DNA from: Candidatus Poribacteria bacterium
Lineage (GTDB): Bacteria; Poribacteria; WGA-4E; GCA-2687025
Assembly (NCBI GenBank): GCA_018644665.1
Contig: JABGQA010000109.1
Coordinates: forward strand, 25,006 to 89,005
Direction of reading: 5' to 3'
Length of the DNA: 64,000 nt
The notes under the pieces are model-generated. The model was not told where the DNA came from, made no database searches, and saw nothing but the letters and a program-made list of their open reading frames with translations. Position numbers and translations under genes: made by a program. Positions 17,160 through 25,708 of this stretch are shown here, piece by piece (position 1 is the first letter of the stretch; each line of letters opens with the position of its first letter).

Positions 17160-18017
17160 CTACATCCCATGCAGGAAGGCGCGCAGGGCGGCCCGCAGCA
17201 GTTCCGGCTTCTCAACCCACGGGTAGTGGCCGACCTCAGGCAGTGACACGAACTCGCCGTTGGCCATCGTCCGCGCGACGGTCTCCGCGGACCAGCCTGG
17301 TCGGGGATCGCTCGCGCCGTGCACGACGAGCGCCGGCATCGGCAACTGAGCGACGCGTGTCACGAATCGCGGGCTCAGGGCGATCCGCTCGTGGTCGGCG
17401 TTGACGAGCGCGTTCACCTCGGGGTTGATGAGCCGGTCATGGTCCTCGGGTCGGTCCGGCATGGCATGCGGGTCGTGGTAGTTCGTCGGCTCCAGTATCT
17501 GCCACCGCTCGCGCGCGATAACCTCACGCTCTCGGCCCGTCGCGCCTGCGGACATACGGCTGAGTTGCTCATGCCGTGTCCGCGCCTCTGGAGTGAGGCG
17601 GGAGAGCCGCGACCGACGGTACTCTGTGCGCCACCGCGGGTCCAGACCCGTGCCGCTGATGTACAGGAGCGCCCGCGTCCGCGACGGGTACCTCGCCGCA
17701 TAGATCAGCGCCAGCGACGCGCCCCACGAATGGCCGCCGACGACCCATTTCCTGATACGCCGACGGGCGCGGAGCGCCTCCAGGTCGTCGACGAAAGTGG
17801 TGACATCGTACGGCGGGCGTCGCTCCGACCGGCCGGAGCCGCGCTGGTCGTACCGCGTTACCTCGGCGAGGTCGTCGATCATCGCCGCGACTGGGCCGAG
17901 ATCGTCATAGCCGCCGGGCCCGCCATGGCAGAGCACCACAGGCGTCCCTTTGCCCTGCCGCGTCGTGTGCAGCATGACGCGGTTGGCCTTCACCTGCTGC
18001 GTCGTGACGTCGCCCAT
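17160..18017 (-). CDS. alpha/beta hydrolase (proline iminopeptidase-like)
   Basis: A 285-residue alpha/beta hydrolase. The oxyanion motif HGGPGG (about residues 31-36) is that of prolyl aminopeptidases, the nucleophile Ser is in GGHSWGAS near residue 96, the acid is likely in HGASDPRPG and the histidine in EVGHYPW. A lid region between about 125 and 220 is charged and helical. It has no signal peptide. Prolyl aminopeptidases release N-terminal proline; this assignment rests only on the HGGPGG and DQRGSGRS motifs, and other ester or amide substrates are possible. It lies 79 bases upstream of the frameshifted methyltransferase on the same strand. Confidence 0.88.
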   Translation of the reverse strand: MGDVTTQQVKANRVMLHTTRQGKGTPVVLCHGGPGGYDDLGPVAAMIDDLAEVTRYDQRGSGRSERRPPYDVTTFVDDLEALRARRRIRKWVVGGHSWGASLALIYAARYPSRTRALLYISGTGLDPRWRTEYRRSRLSRLTPEARTRHEQLSRMSAGATGREREVIARERWQILEPTNYHDPHAMPDRPEDHDRLINPEVNALVNADHERIALSPRFVTRVAQLPMPALVVHGASDPRPGWSAETVARTMANGEFVSLPEVGHYPWVEKPELLRAALRAFLHGM

Positions 18018-18045
18018 TCGCCGTCATGGCTCCTGAAACAAGACG

Positions 18046-18067
18046 GCCCCGGCCGAACGGCCGGGGC
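18046..18067 (-). terminator. rho-independent-like terminator after the Gfo/Idh/MocA gene
   Basis: Perfect 9-base stem GCCCCGGCC/GGCCGGGGC with a 4-base loop, 30 bases past the stop of the oxidoreductase gene, followed on the minus strand by CGTCTTGTTTC. The tail is only partly T-rich. Confidence 0.65.
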
Positions 18068-18096
18068 TTGAGGTGTATCCGGGTCGTCGAGCGCCC

Positions 18097-19110
18097 TTAG
18101 TCGAACTCGTACGGCACGGTCTCCGCCTGGTGCGTGCGCGACGACTTCTCGGAGAGTTCCAGCACCGCGATGACGCGCCGCGCCGACTCCGGCGTCACGA
18201 TGAGGCTGGTGTTCACGGGGTCGTTCACGTGGGCGACGAAGTTCTCGTAGAACCCGGGACCAGGACGCCCCTTGAACTTCACTTCCTGGCTGTCCGGGTG
18301 GTCCGGCAGCTCCGACTGCACGTTGAAGCAGCCGTCGCCGTCGGTGATCGCGCCGTGCGATCCCAGCACGCGCCAGCGCTGCTTGCCGACCTTGGCGATC
18401 TGCGACATCTGGATGTCCGCGCTGCAGCCGCTGTCGAACCGGATAATCCCGTGAACATGGTCCTCGTTGCTGATGTCGTCCCACACGAGGTCGTGGAAGA
18501 ACCCGGTGATGTTCACCATCTTGTCCGGGATCACGTTCAGGAGCCAGTCGATGAAGTGCGCGCCCCAGTCGTAGAAGGCTCCCCCAGACACGCGCTTGAC
18601 GCTGCGCCACCAGTCCGGGTTCGGCTTGCTGTAGCCGCCGCCCCACATCTCGATGTTGAACACCTGCCCGATAGCGCCGCTCTCGATGATGCCCTTCAGC
18701 GTCCAGAAATCCTGGTCCCACCGACGGTTGTGGTGCACCGTCAGGACGACGTCGTTCTGCTTGGCCGCCTCGATAAGCTCCGTGGCTTCCGCGATGCTGA
18801 TCGTGAACGGCTTCTCAACGACGGCGTGCTTGCCGGCCTGGAGGCACGCCAACGTCGGCCCGTGGTGCAGGTTGTGCGGCAGCACGTTGACGGCCACATC
18901 GAACTCGCCCCAGGCCAGCATAGCGTCCAGGGTGTTGAAGGTCTCGACCTCCGGGAACTCCTCCTTGGCAGCGACCGTACGCGCCTCGTCGATGTCCAAG
19001 ATGGCGACCGTGTTGATCCCATCGGTCCGGTTCATCGCGTGTACGTGATGACGTCCCATGTTGAACGCGGCGCCATAGCCGATGACGGCTCCGCGAATCT
19101 CGTCAGCCAC
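18097..19110 (-). CDS. Gfo/Idh/MocA family oxidoreductase
   Basis: A 337-residue NAD(P)-dependent sugar oxidoreductase. The Rossmann motif is degenerate (VIGYGAAFNMG near residues 9-19); the family-defining EKP motif follows GKHAVV near residue 99, and the catalytic GAHFIDWLLN segment lies near residue 184. The start is GTG at 19110 with GGGAGA upstream. Substrates of this family are typically inositols, sugars or sugar amines; nothing nearby fixes it. A strong promoter-like pair precedes it and a hairpin terminator follows, so it appears to be a single-gene unit. Confidence 0.92.
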   Translation of the reverse strand: MADEIRGAVIGYGAAFNMGRHHVHAMNRTDGINTVAILDIDEARTVAAKEEFPEVETFNTLDAMLAWGEFDVAVNVLPHNLHHGPTLACLQAGKHAVVEKPFTISIAEATELIEAAKQNDVVLTVHHNRRWDQDFWTLKGIIESGAIGQVFNIEMWGGGYSKPNPDWWRSVKRVSGGAFYDWGAHFIDWLLNVIPDKMVNITGFFHDLVWDDISNEDHVHGIIRFDSGCSADIQMSQIAKVGKQRWRVLGSHGAITDGDGCFNVQSELPDHPDSQEVKFKGRPGPGFYENFVAHVNDPVNTSLIVTPESARRVIAVLELSEKSSRTHQAETVPYEFD

Positions 19111-19164
19111 CTGTTTCTCCCTGCCTGGAAATGCGTCGTGGGTTGGTGCCCGTCACGGCTGCGG

Positions 19165-19193
19165 AGTCTAGCACGCGCGCTCGGGACCGGCAA
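19165..19193 (-). promoter_or_regulatory. sigma-70-like promoter for the Gfo/Idh/MocA gene
   Basis: On the minus strand TTGCCG (19193-19188), a 17-base spacer and TAGACT (19170-19165). The -35 lies two bases past the stop of the upstream acyltransferase gene. The predicted start is about 19158, giving a leader of about 48 bases. Confidence 0.55.
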
Positions 19194-19194
19194 T

Positions 19195-21330
19195 TCATGC
19201 CGATGACGAACCCGACGCGCGTGCCGAACGCCGCTGCCGTGGGCCGTTCAGGAGTGTCCCAAGCGCCGTGTAGCGGACAACGGTCTGATAGGTCAGAAGT
19301 AGCGCGCCTGTGACGACCCCACAAACCAGGCTGAACTTCAGCAACGCGGGCACGTGCCAGTGCCGCACGACCAACTGAGCCCAGATGATCAACGGGAGGT
19401 GGGCGATGTACAGCCAATACGACGAATCCGACACGTACCGCACCCAGGGTCGTTCGCGGGTCAGCACGGCCCGGCAGAGCCCCATCAGCCCCAACGTCAT
19501 AGCCCACGCGTACGTGACCTGCATGGCCACGGAGAGCGCCCGCTGTGAGGTCGGCGTCCCGAGTTTGCCTAGCGCGTCCAGTTCGCCCATCGACGAGGCC
19601 AAGCCTAACGGGAGCGCGACCAACAGCGCCGCCGGCAGAGACACACGCCACCAACGTCCGACGCGTCCAACCTCGTCGTTCGCGTCGTAATACATGGCCC
19701 CGAATCCGAAGAAGATCGCGTAGTAGAGAAGCACCTGGGGCGTGGGCAGCAGCCCAGCGGACGTGTCCGGCCCGAAACTTCCGGGAACCCGTCCCATATA
19801 CCACTGTGGCGCGAGCGTCAGCGGAATGAGCCACAGCAGCCTCGCGGGCGACAATACCAGCCAGTTGGGGGCGCCCGACCACCCCACGCGGTCGGCGACG
19901 AGGGCGTACACAGCGAACGCGGGGACAAGCCAGCATAGGAACCACAGGAACCACAGATGGTGAAACACCGACGCAGCCATGAGGCGTCGGGCTCGCTGCA
20001 CCCACCTCCCTGACCGAGGCGACGGACGCACGCCGCCGCCGGAGCCGCGTTCGGCCAGCAGCGCCGCGACCTGTTCCCTGCCCTCCATGACCTCGGGCTC
20101 GTCCACGTCGATCTGTATCATGCCCGCGATGAACTCGGTTAGCTCCCACGTAGCCGCCAGCGACTCGCCAGCGGTCGAGCCCGAGCCATTGCGCGCCTCG
20201 AGATCCGCGCCCGCTTCGATAAGAAGCTCGGCGGCGCCGGCACGGCCGAAGAACGCGGCAGCGTGCAATGCCGTCGCGCCATCTCCTCCGCGCGCGTCCA
20301 CGTCGGCTCCCCTACGCAACAGAAGCGCGACGACGTCCGTCTGGTCGAACAGAGCCGCGATGGCGAGCGGCGTGCCGCCGGACTCGGGATGCCTGCCGTC
20401 TACGTCCGTGCCGGCGTCGAGCAGGGCCTCGACGGCGTCGACGTCGCCGCGTTGGGCGGCCGACCAGATGTCCACCGGGGCGGGCCGGCTCACGCCTGTG
20501 GCGCCGTCCAGGGCCTCCGCGACCTCCTCTCTACCGGCGAGGACTCGGTCCCTGTCAGCCGGGTACCCGACTATGGCGGCGATGAACTGCGTCGTCGCCC
20601 AATCGGTCGCGAGCGACTCGGCGGCAGTTGCGCCCGCGTCCGTTTGCGCGTTTGGGTCGGCGCCCCCCTCGATGAGGCGCCGGACGACGCCCGCGTGCCC
20701 GAAGAACGCTGCCCCGTGGAGCGCGGTCGCCCCGTTGCCGTCCCGCGCATCGACGTTGGCTCCCGCCCGAACGAGGACGTCGACCACGTCCACGCGCCCG
20801 AGGACGGCCGCCAATGCCAACGGCGTCACCTCCAACTGGGGGTGGAGTTCGTCCACGTCGGCGCCGTCGACAAGGTGGCCCTGGATCGCGCCGACATCGC
20901 CCTGTCGCACCGCGCGCCATATGCCCACGTCGGCGGCCGCTTTCCGAGGCGCCGTCGCCCCGGACTTCATGCCCGACCGCAGGGCGACGCCACTGACCCA
21001 AGTCGTCGCGGGCACGAACGTGACCATGCACAGGCCGAGGGGTAGGACGATCCGGCGGACGCGCTGCGCGAGCAGTGATCGGAGACCACGGCGCCGCCAC
21101 AGCATGGCGGTGAAGAATCCGCTTAGCAGGAAGAACAGCGGCATGCGGAAGCCGTGCACCGCGACGAAAAACAGGCCGAAGCCATCATGCTGTCGGCTGT
21201 CCTGCACGATCCACGGGAACCGAACGAACGACAGCGCGGCGTGCAGTGCGATGCCCAACAACATGGCAAACGCGCGTAGCGCGTCGAGATCGTGCCGGCG
21301 AGCGGGAGAGGGAGTCGAGTCGTTGTGCAT
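19195..21330 (-). CDS. acyltransferase-3 / OpgC-like membrane protein with inserted ankyrin repeats
   Basis: A 711-residue chimeric protein. Residues about 13-115 start like acyltransferase-3 family enzymes (RRHDLDALRAFAMLLGIALH, then FRMPLFFLLSGFF). The membrane part resumes at about 445 (FHHLWFLWFLCWLVP) and runs to the end with about eight more helices, including WVRYVSDSSYWLYIAHLP. Between them, residues about 135-426 form a soluble insert of two copies, about 151 residues apart, of an ankyrin block: GDVDAVEALLDAG, TPLAIAALF, GADVDARGGDGATALHAAAFFG, then a less ankyrin-like TAGESLA..W..T.FIA tail. Such enzymes move acyl groups to extracytoplasmic glycans. I chose ATG 21330; a GTG at 21360 would add ten residues. 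No ribosome binding site is strong for either. Confidence 0.85.
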   Translation of the reverse strand: MHNDSTPSPARRHDLDALRAFAMLLGIALHAALSFVRFPWIVQDSRQHDGFGLFFVAVHGFRMPLFFLLSGFFTAMLWRRRGLRSLLAQRVRRIVLPLGLCMVTFVPATTWVSGVALRSGMKSGATAPRKAAADVGIWRAVRQGDVGAIQGHLVDGADVDELHPQLEVTPLALAAVLGRVDVVDVLVRAGANVDARDGNGATALHGAAFFGHAGVVRRLIEGGADPNAQTDAGATAAESLATDWATTQFIAAIVGYPADRDRVLAGREEVAEALDGATGVSRPAPVDIWSAAQRGDVDAVEALLDAGTDVDGRHPESGGTPLAIAALFDQTDVVALLLRRGADVDARGGDGATALHAAAFFGRAGAAELLIEAGADLEARNGSGSTAGESLAATWELTEFIAGMIQIDVDEPEVMEGREQVAALLAERGSGGGVRPSPRSGRWVQRARRLMAASVFHHLWFLWFLCWLVPAFAVYALVADRVGWSGAPNWLVLSPARLLWLIPLTLAPQWYMGRVPGSFGPDTSAGLLPTPQVLLYYAIFFGFGAMYYDANDEVGRVGRWWRVSLPAALLVALPLGLASSMGELDALGKLGTPTSQRALSVAMQVTYAWAMTLGLMGLCRAVLTRERPWVRYVSDSSYWLYIAHLPLIIWAQLVVRHWHVPALLKFSLVCGVVTGALLLTYQTVVRYTALGTLLNGPRQRRSARASGSSSA

Positions 21331-21388
21331 GTGCGTTGCGTCCCAGCGTCTGGGTTTCACTGGCGGTGGCGCGACGGCCCGCGGCCTG

Positions 21389-22204
21389 TCACTTGCCGTC
21401 CTCCCATACGTAGCTGTAGGACTCCTTGACCTCGCCCGCCAACTGCGGGTTGCGCTTGATGTCCTCCCAGGTCAGCCCTTCTCGCTCCAGTATCATCTCG
21501 AACTGCTTCTCGCCCGGCGTGCCCTTCGGCGGCCGCCATCGGCTGTCCTTCTTCTTTTGCAACTGCTGAGGGCTGCGTCGCGCTGCGTTGTGCGCTCCGC
21601 CGCCCGTGACGCCCACGACCCCGGTGTCGAGCGTCAAGTTCAGGTTCCGCCCCTCGTCTCCGCTTAGCTCGACCGCGCCTCGTTGGATGCGTGTAACCGT
21701 ATAGCCGTCCCCGACTTCGTCGCCCACCCCGACGTAGACCGTCGACCCGTTGCGCCCGATGAGGGCCTTGCCGGTCGCGCCAGCAACCATCACACCTACC
21801 AACTGGAAGGGCTCACGCTTGGCCTCGCCGCTCCATCCGAGCTTGCGGAACAGGTTCCGTTCGACGATGGACGCGTACCGCTCGGGCAGGCCGCCGCCCC
21901 TGCCACTTCGAGTGTCGTCCTGCTGCGGCGTGGTGGCGTGGCGTTTGGCTGCCTGGGCCGGAGCGGACTTCGCCCGTCCCGCGGTTGCGCTCTCCGAGGG
22001 CGACGTCGCCTCCCGGGTCTGGGCCTCGGACAGATCACCGTCGAAGCGCGGCGCGCCGCTGTCGCCAACGACCTTGCGGTGCATCATGTGCCTCCCCGCC
22101 GGCTTCCCGTCGGCCGCCTGCGCGTGGGCAGACGACGCTAGATGTCCTCGGATGCCGAGAGCGGCGACATACGCGGCGACCAACAGCACGCGATACCGAT
22201 CCAT
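21389..22204 (-). CDS. exported protein with GspC/PilP-like domain
   Basis: A 271-residue protein starting at ATG 22204 (GGGGGA upstream) with a signal-peptide-like N-terminus ending near AHAQA (residue about 31). A low-complexity, Ser/Ala/Thr-rich linker follows to about residue 105. Residues about 110-185 (YASIVERNLFRKLG, FQLVGVMVAG, ALIGRNGSTVYVGVGDEV, GYTVTRIQRGAVEL) resemble the small beta domain of type II secretion GspC and type IV pilus PilP proteins. The C-terminus is charged (KGTPGEKQFEMILEREGL). No other secretion or pilus genes are in the window, so it is an orphan or has another role. Confidence 0.7.
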   Translation of the reverse strand: MDRYRVLLVAAYVAALGIRGHLASSAHAQAADGKPAGRHMMHRKVVGDSGAPRFDGDLSEAQTREATSPSESATAGRAKSAPAQAAKRHATTPQQDDTRSGRGGGLPERYASIVERNLFRKLGWSGEAKREPFQLVGVMVAGATGKALIGRNGSTVYVGVGDEVGDGYTVTRIQRGAVELSGDEGRNLNLTLDTGVVGVTGGGAHNAARRSPQQLQKKKDSRWRPPKGTPGEKQFEMILEREGLTWEDIKRNPQLAGEVKESYSYVWEDGK

Positions 22205-22371
22205 GGATCCCCCACCTGCGGCCTGACGGTACCCGGACGCACGGCACGCGGACGCGCAGCACCGCCGTCGATTGGCGCGGACGGCGGCGCGCCCACATGC
22301 GCGCGTCGGCCGCGGCCGCATTGTAGAGCCGCCTGCGGGTTCGATGCACGGCGCGCCGCAACGCCCGTGAC

Positions 22372-22400
22372 TTGACCGGCCATCCGGCGCCCAATACGGT
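22372..22400 (+). promoter_or_regulatory. sigma-70-like promoter upstream of the SDR gene
   Basis: TTGACC (22372-22377), a 17-base spacer and TACGGT (22395-22400). The -35 is good and the -10 poor. Its position, about 43 bases before the GGGAGGA ribosome binding site, is sensible. Confidence 0.35.
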
Positions 22401-22449
22401 ACGTCGCATGGGCGGGCGGCGGGAGCCGGCGTTACCCTCGGGAGGATAC

Positions 22450-23211
22450 ATGGCAGGCCAATTCGATGGACGTGTTGCGCTGGTGACCGGCGGGAACGCC
22501 GGTATTGGGAAGGCAACGGCCCTGCTCTTCGCTGCCAAGGGAGCGAAGGTAGCCATCGCCGCTAGACGCGAAACCGAGGGCGAACAGACGGTTGCGGAGA
22601 TCCGCGACAACGGCGGCGACGCCGCGTTCTTCCAGGTCGACGTGAGAAACGGCAGCGAGGTCGAGGCGCTCGTAGGCTCCGTGATCGACCGCTACGGACG
22701 CCTGGACCATGCGTTCAACAACGCGGGCGTAGCCGCCGGCGGGTCGATCCACGAGATGACCGAGGAGACATGGGACCGCGTCATCGACATCAACCTAAAG
22801 GGCGTCTGGCTGAGCATGAAGCACGAGTTGCCGCCGATGCTCGAGCAGGGCTTCGGCACAATCGTGAACAACGCGTCCATGCTTGGCCTCGCGGGCAGCG
22901 CGGGTTCCGCGCCGTACACCGCCAGCAAGCACGGCGTCGTCGGCCTGACGAAGTGCGCGGCGATGGAATACGGTCGGAAAGGCATCCGCGTCAACTCGAT
23001 CTGCGTGGGCTTGGTCGAAACAGACATGACGCACGGGATGATCGAGGGCATCAGAGAGCGAGATGCGGTGGCGTCGATCAATCCGCTGGAGCGGATCGGC
23101 GCGCCCCACGAGGTAGCAGAGGCCGTGGTCTGGCTCAGTTCGGATGCCGCGTCGTTCATCAACGCAGAGGCGATGCGAATCGACGGTGGAGCCCTCGCCC
23201 GCGGCGGGTAG
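22450..23211 (+). CDS. short-chain dehydrogenase/reductase
   Basis: A 253-residue classical SDR. The NAD(P) motif TGGNAGIG is at about residues 13-20, the NNAG motif near 90, catalytic Ser in NNASMLG and the Y-x3-K pair in YTASKHG. The C-terminal PLERIGAPHEVAEAVVWLSSD segment is typical of the glucose-dehydrogenase-like subgroup. The start ATG follows GGGAGGA. It is a stand-alone gene converging with the cyclase gene. The oxidised or reduced substrate is unknown. Confidence 0.93.
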   Translation: MAGQFDGRVALVTGGNAGIGKATALLFAAKGAKVAIAARRETEGEQTVAEIRDNGGDAAFFQVDVRNGSEVEALVGSVIDRYGRLDHAFNNAGVAAGGSIHEMTEETWDRVIDINLKGVWLSMKHELPPMLEQGFGTIVNNASMLGLAGSAGSAPYTASKHGVVGLTKCAAMEYGRKGIRVNSICVGLVETDMTHGMIEGIRERDAVASINPLERIGAPHEVAEAVVWLSSDAASFINAEAMRIDGGALARGG

Positions 23212-23257
23212 CTCTCAGGCTGGCCGTCCGTGAGCCGCCATTGACACGCCCGTCGCG

Positions 23258-24328
23258 CTAGTCGGCGGGACCGATGCTGACGCTGTGAACATCGACCGGT
23301 TCGTCCCGGCCCGACAGCCGCAGTGGCCCAACAGCCTGCGCGTGGATGTCTGCGGGAAGGTCGAGGCGCGCCAGGAGAGCGTCGGAGACGAGCAGGTTCG
23401 CCCCGACGTCGTGGCACGCTGAACGAATCCTGGCGGCCGTGTTCATCGTGTCGCCATGGTACGCGATCTCGCGTCGTTCCTTGCCCACCTCAGCCACTAC
23501 TATCTGGCCCGAGTGCACCCCGGCCTTGAAGTCCGGGCAAACGCCGAACTTGGCCATGTACGCCGGCTTCGACTTCTGTATGCGGCCCGCGACCGCATAG
23601 AAGAACGCGACACAGTTGCTCCGCCTGACGGCGCCCGCCATCGTCCAGGTGATGACCACCTCGTCGCCTACGTACTGCACAATCTCGCCGCTCGCCCGGG
23701 CCACCTCATCGCCGATGTCGAAGAAGAAGTCGCACAGGAACTCGCTGTATCGCTCCGGCCCGAGCTGCTCGGCGATCGTTGTCGCGGAGTTCAGGTCGAG
23801 GAACATGAAGACGCGCTCTTCCGTCCGCGGTCGGTGGTACTTCCCCAGCACGTACTTCAGCAGCACGCCCTTCCCGAGGAGCGCGTTGACCTGCCGCGCG
23901 AAGCTCAGGAGGAAGGCGACGCCGAGGGCGCCCTGTAGGCTGATGTTCGTCGGCCGGAAGCTGTTGTAGTACGCCCAGAAGTCCTCCTGTCGTGGATCAT
24001 CGCCAGATAGGTTGGCCAGGGACCACTCCGAGGTGGCGAGGACAGTGCCCACTATGACGACCGCGCTCGTCACCCAGCAGGTGGTGTAGACGGCTGCCCG
24101 CTGCGCAATGACGGCCATGAACGGCCGGCGCCGGCGCCGCCGGAGCGCACCGTCTAGGAACGCGCGCTCGGCGATCCCAACCATGAGGCCTATCAGGCCG
24201 CCGTTCACGACCGCGAACGGGATGCTCGCATCGGACGTGAGCGCCGTATGCAGCCCGAGCGCGAGCGCCCACACCGCGACGTGCTTCGCGACGCTCAATG
24301 TGCCCGCTATCCACGCGTGACGCGCCAT
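23258..24328 (-). CDS. class III adenylate/guanylate cyclase with N-terminal membrane helices
   Basis: A 356-residue protein. ATG 24328 is chosen for the GGAGGG site and because the next helices begin at once. Three or four membrane helices span about residues 5-150, and the cyclase domain covers about 170-345. Residues for catalysis are present: the first metal Asp in VFMFLDLNSAT, the second in QYVGDEVV, and the transition-state pair in MNTAARI. The usual DIRGF block is changed to DLNSAT. This makes it likely active, producing cAMP or cGMP, but the nucleotide specificity cannot be read confidently. It has no receptor domain apart from the membrane region, like the MASE-type or short cyclases. 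Confidence 0.88.
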   Translation of the reverse strand: MARHAWIAGTLSVAKHVAVWALALGLHTALTSDASIPFAVVNGGLIGLMVGIAERAFLDGALRRRRRRPFMAVIAQRAAVYTTCWVTSAVVIVGTVLATSEWSLANLSGDDPRQEDFWAYYNSFRPTNISLQGALGVAFLLSFARQVNALLGKGVLLKYVLGKYHRPRTEERVFMFLDLNSATTIAEQLGPERYSEFLCDFFFDIGDEVARASGEIVQYVGDEVVITWTMAGAVRRSNCVAFFYAVAGRIQKSKPAYMAKFGVCPDFKAGVHSGQIVVAEVGKERREIAYHGDTMNTAARIRSACHDVGANLLVSDALLARLDLPADIHAQAVGPLRLSGRDEPVDVHSVSIGPAD

Positions 24329-24403
24329 GCTGCGTCGCCCTCCACCCCGACCAGTCGGCAACGAACCCGGCCCGTCTCCAGCCGCAGGCGCCGCGGCGGT
24401 CTC

Positions 24404-25471
24404 TTAAACCGCGCGCGAGGAGACCCCTGCTTGCCTCAACACTTCCGCTACGGCCATCACGCCGGGCCGAAGCGACTCGCTCTCACGCACCGGCACGTAC
24501 TTCCTGAACTCCGCCAGGTCGCTCTCGTTCTGCTCGTCGTTCGCCTTGCCGGGATTCCGGTACATAACGCGATTCGTGTAGCTACCGATCTCGTGCACGC
24601 ACCACTGGTAGATATAGAAGGCGAACACGTCTGGGTCCAAGACGCCTGGGTCAAAGGCTCCGAGATAGACGTCCAGAAAGCCGGCGAACCGGTCACCACC
24701 GTCCGTGTAGTGGGTGAGGTCGCGCTCAGGCGGAGCGAGCAGCGCATCGCTCCAGTCGACTAAGTGGTACCGCCCCTCTGTGTCCCGCATGACGTTGGCC
24801 AGGTGGCAGTCGCCGTGCGTCAAGACGAAAGGGCGCCCCGCGGCCCGGCACCGCCGTTGCATAGCCTGGAACTGCCGGTACGCGGCCGCCACGTTCTCCC
24901 GGTCTCCGTCCCACAGCGATAGCAGCTCGCGCTGGAAGTCGTTGACCGGCCGGAACTCGGCGCTCCCGGCGAGGAACCGACGGAAGACACCGTCGTACGT
25001 GAAGTCGAACGCCTCGCGCGGGGCGCCGTCGAGGGAGAGGCGAGGCGTGGCCGCGTGTAGTCCCGCGACGAGCGTCCCGAGACCGGCGAGTTCCTCGTCG
25101 GAGACCTCCTCGCCGTATGGCCGCGTCTCGTCCTCGTACAGGCTGACGCCTTCGATGAACGGGAAGACGGCCACGGCGTGCCCCTCGTACGTCGCGAACG
25201 CCTCCCCTTCCGTGGTGACCATGGGCGGGAGGGCATGCTCGTATCCGGCATCGTGCAGATCGCGGCTCACGCGGAGCGAGAACGCGAACCCCTCGTTCCT
25301 ATGTGCCTGGAACAGCTTGACGAACCACCGACGATCGCCGTCCGCCCACCCGACGTAGCAGTAGCCCGCCTCGCCCTTCGGCTTGAACTCGAGGCGCGTG
25401 AGGGGCAGTCCGTAGGCTTCCTGCACCAGCGCGACGATGCCAGCCTTGGCGATGTCGTTGTCCGTCTTCAC
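24404..25471 (-). CDS. aminoglycoside phosphotransferase-family kinase
   Basis: A 355-residue APH-superfamily protein. Its start is GTG 25471, with GAGGAG five bases before it; longer frames upstream have no support. Visible motifs are EAGYCYVGW and RWFVKLFQ (ATP-binding lysine), THGDCHLANVM (catalytic loop) and HLVDWSDA (metal-binding Asp). It differs in sequence from the similar kinase at 14592-15596. The substrate is unknown; choline, thiamine, sugar or antibiotic kinases all share this fold. Confidence 0.88.
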   Translation of the reverse strand: MKTDNDIAKAGIVALVQEAYGLPLTRLEFKPKGEAGYCYVGWADGDRRWFVKLFQAHRNEGFAFSLRVSRDLHDAGYEHALPPMVTTEGEAFATYEGHAVAVFPFIEGVSLYEDETRPYGEEVSDEELAGLGTLVAGLHAATPRLSLDGAPREAFDFTYDGVFRRFLAGSAEFRPVNDFQRELLSLWDGDRENVAAAYRQFQAMQRRCRAAGRPFVLTHGDCHLANVMRDTEGRYHLVDWSDALLAPPERDLTHYTDGGDRFAGFLDVYLGAFDPGVLDPDVFAFYIYQWCVHEIGSYTNRVMYRNPGKANDEQNESDLAEFRKYVPVRESESLRPGVMAVAEVLRQAGVSSRAV

Positions 25472-25708
25472 TCTACTCCTCAGGCATTCGCGACTGCCGC
25501 GCGGCGACCGTACAATGGCTCGGGGTCGGCCGACCGCAACGGCCGTAGCGCCACGGTGGCGGCCTCCCGGCGGGCATCCTAACCGCAATCGCCGCTTACA
25601 TCCCTGCTAACGCATGCGTAACATCTGCCTTCCTAACGGCATGCTACAGTCCTCCGGTACGCGCCGAGTGACGCTGAGACGCCTGAACAGTCGAAGGACC
25701 GACGCCAC

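Noticed and set aside
19979..21667. 562-residue plus-strand frame opposite the ankyrin-acyltransferase gene
   Set aside because: Ser, Ala, Arg and Pro rich low-complexity translation, antisense to a gene with clear membrane and ankyrin domains.
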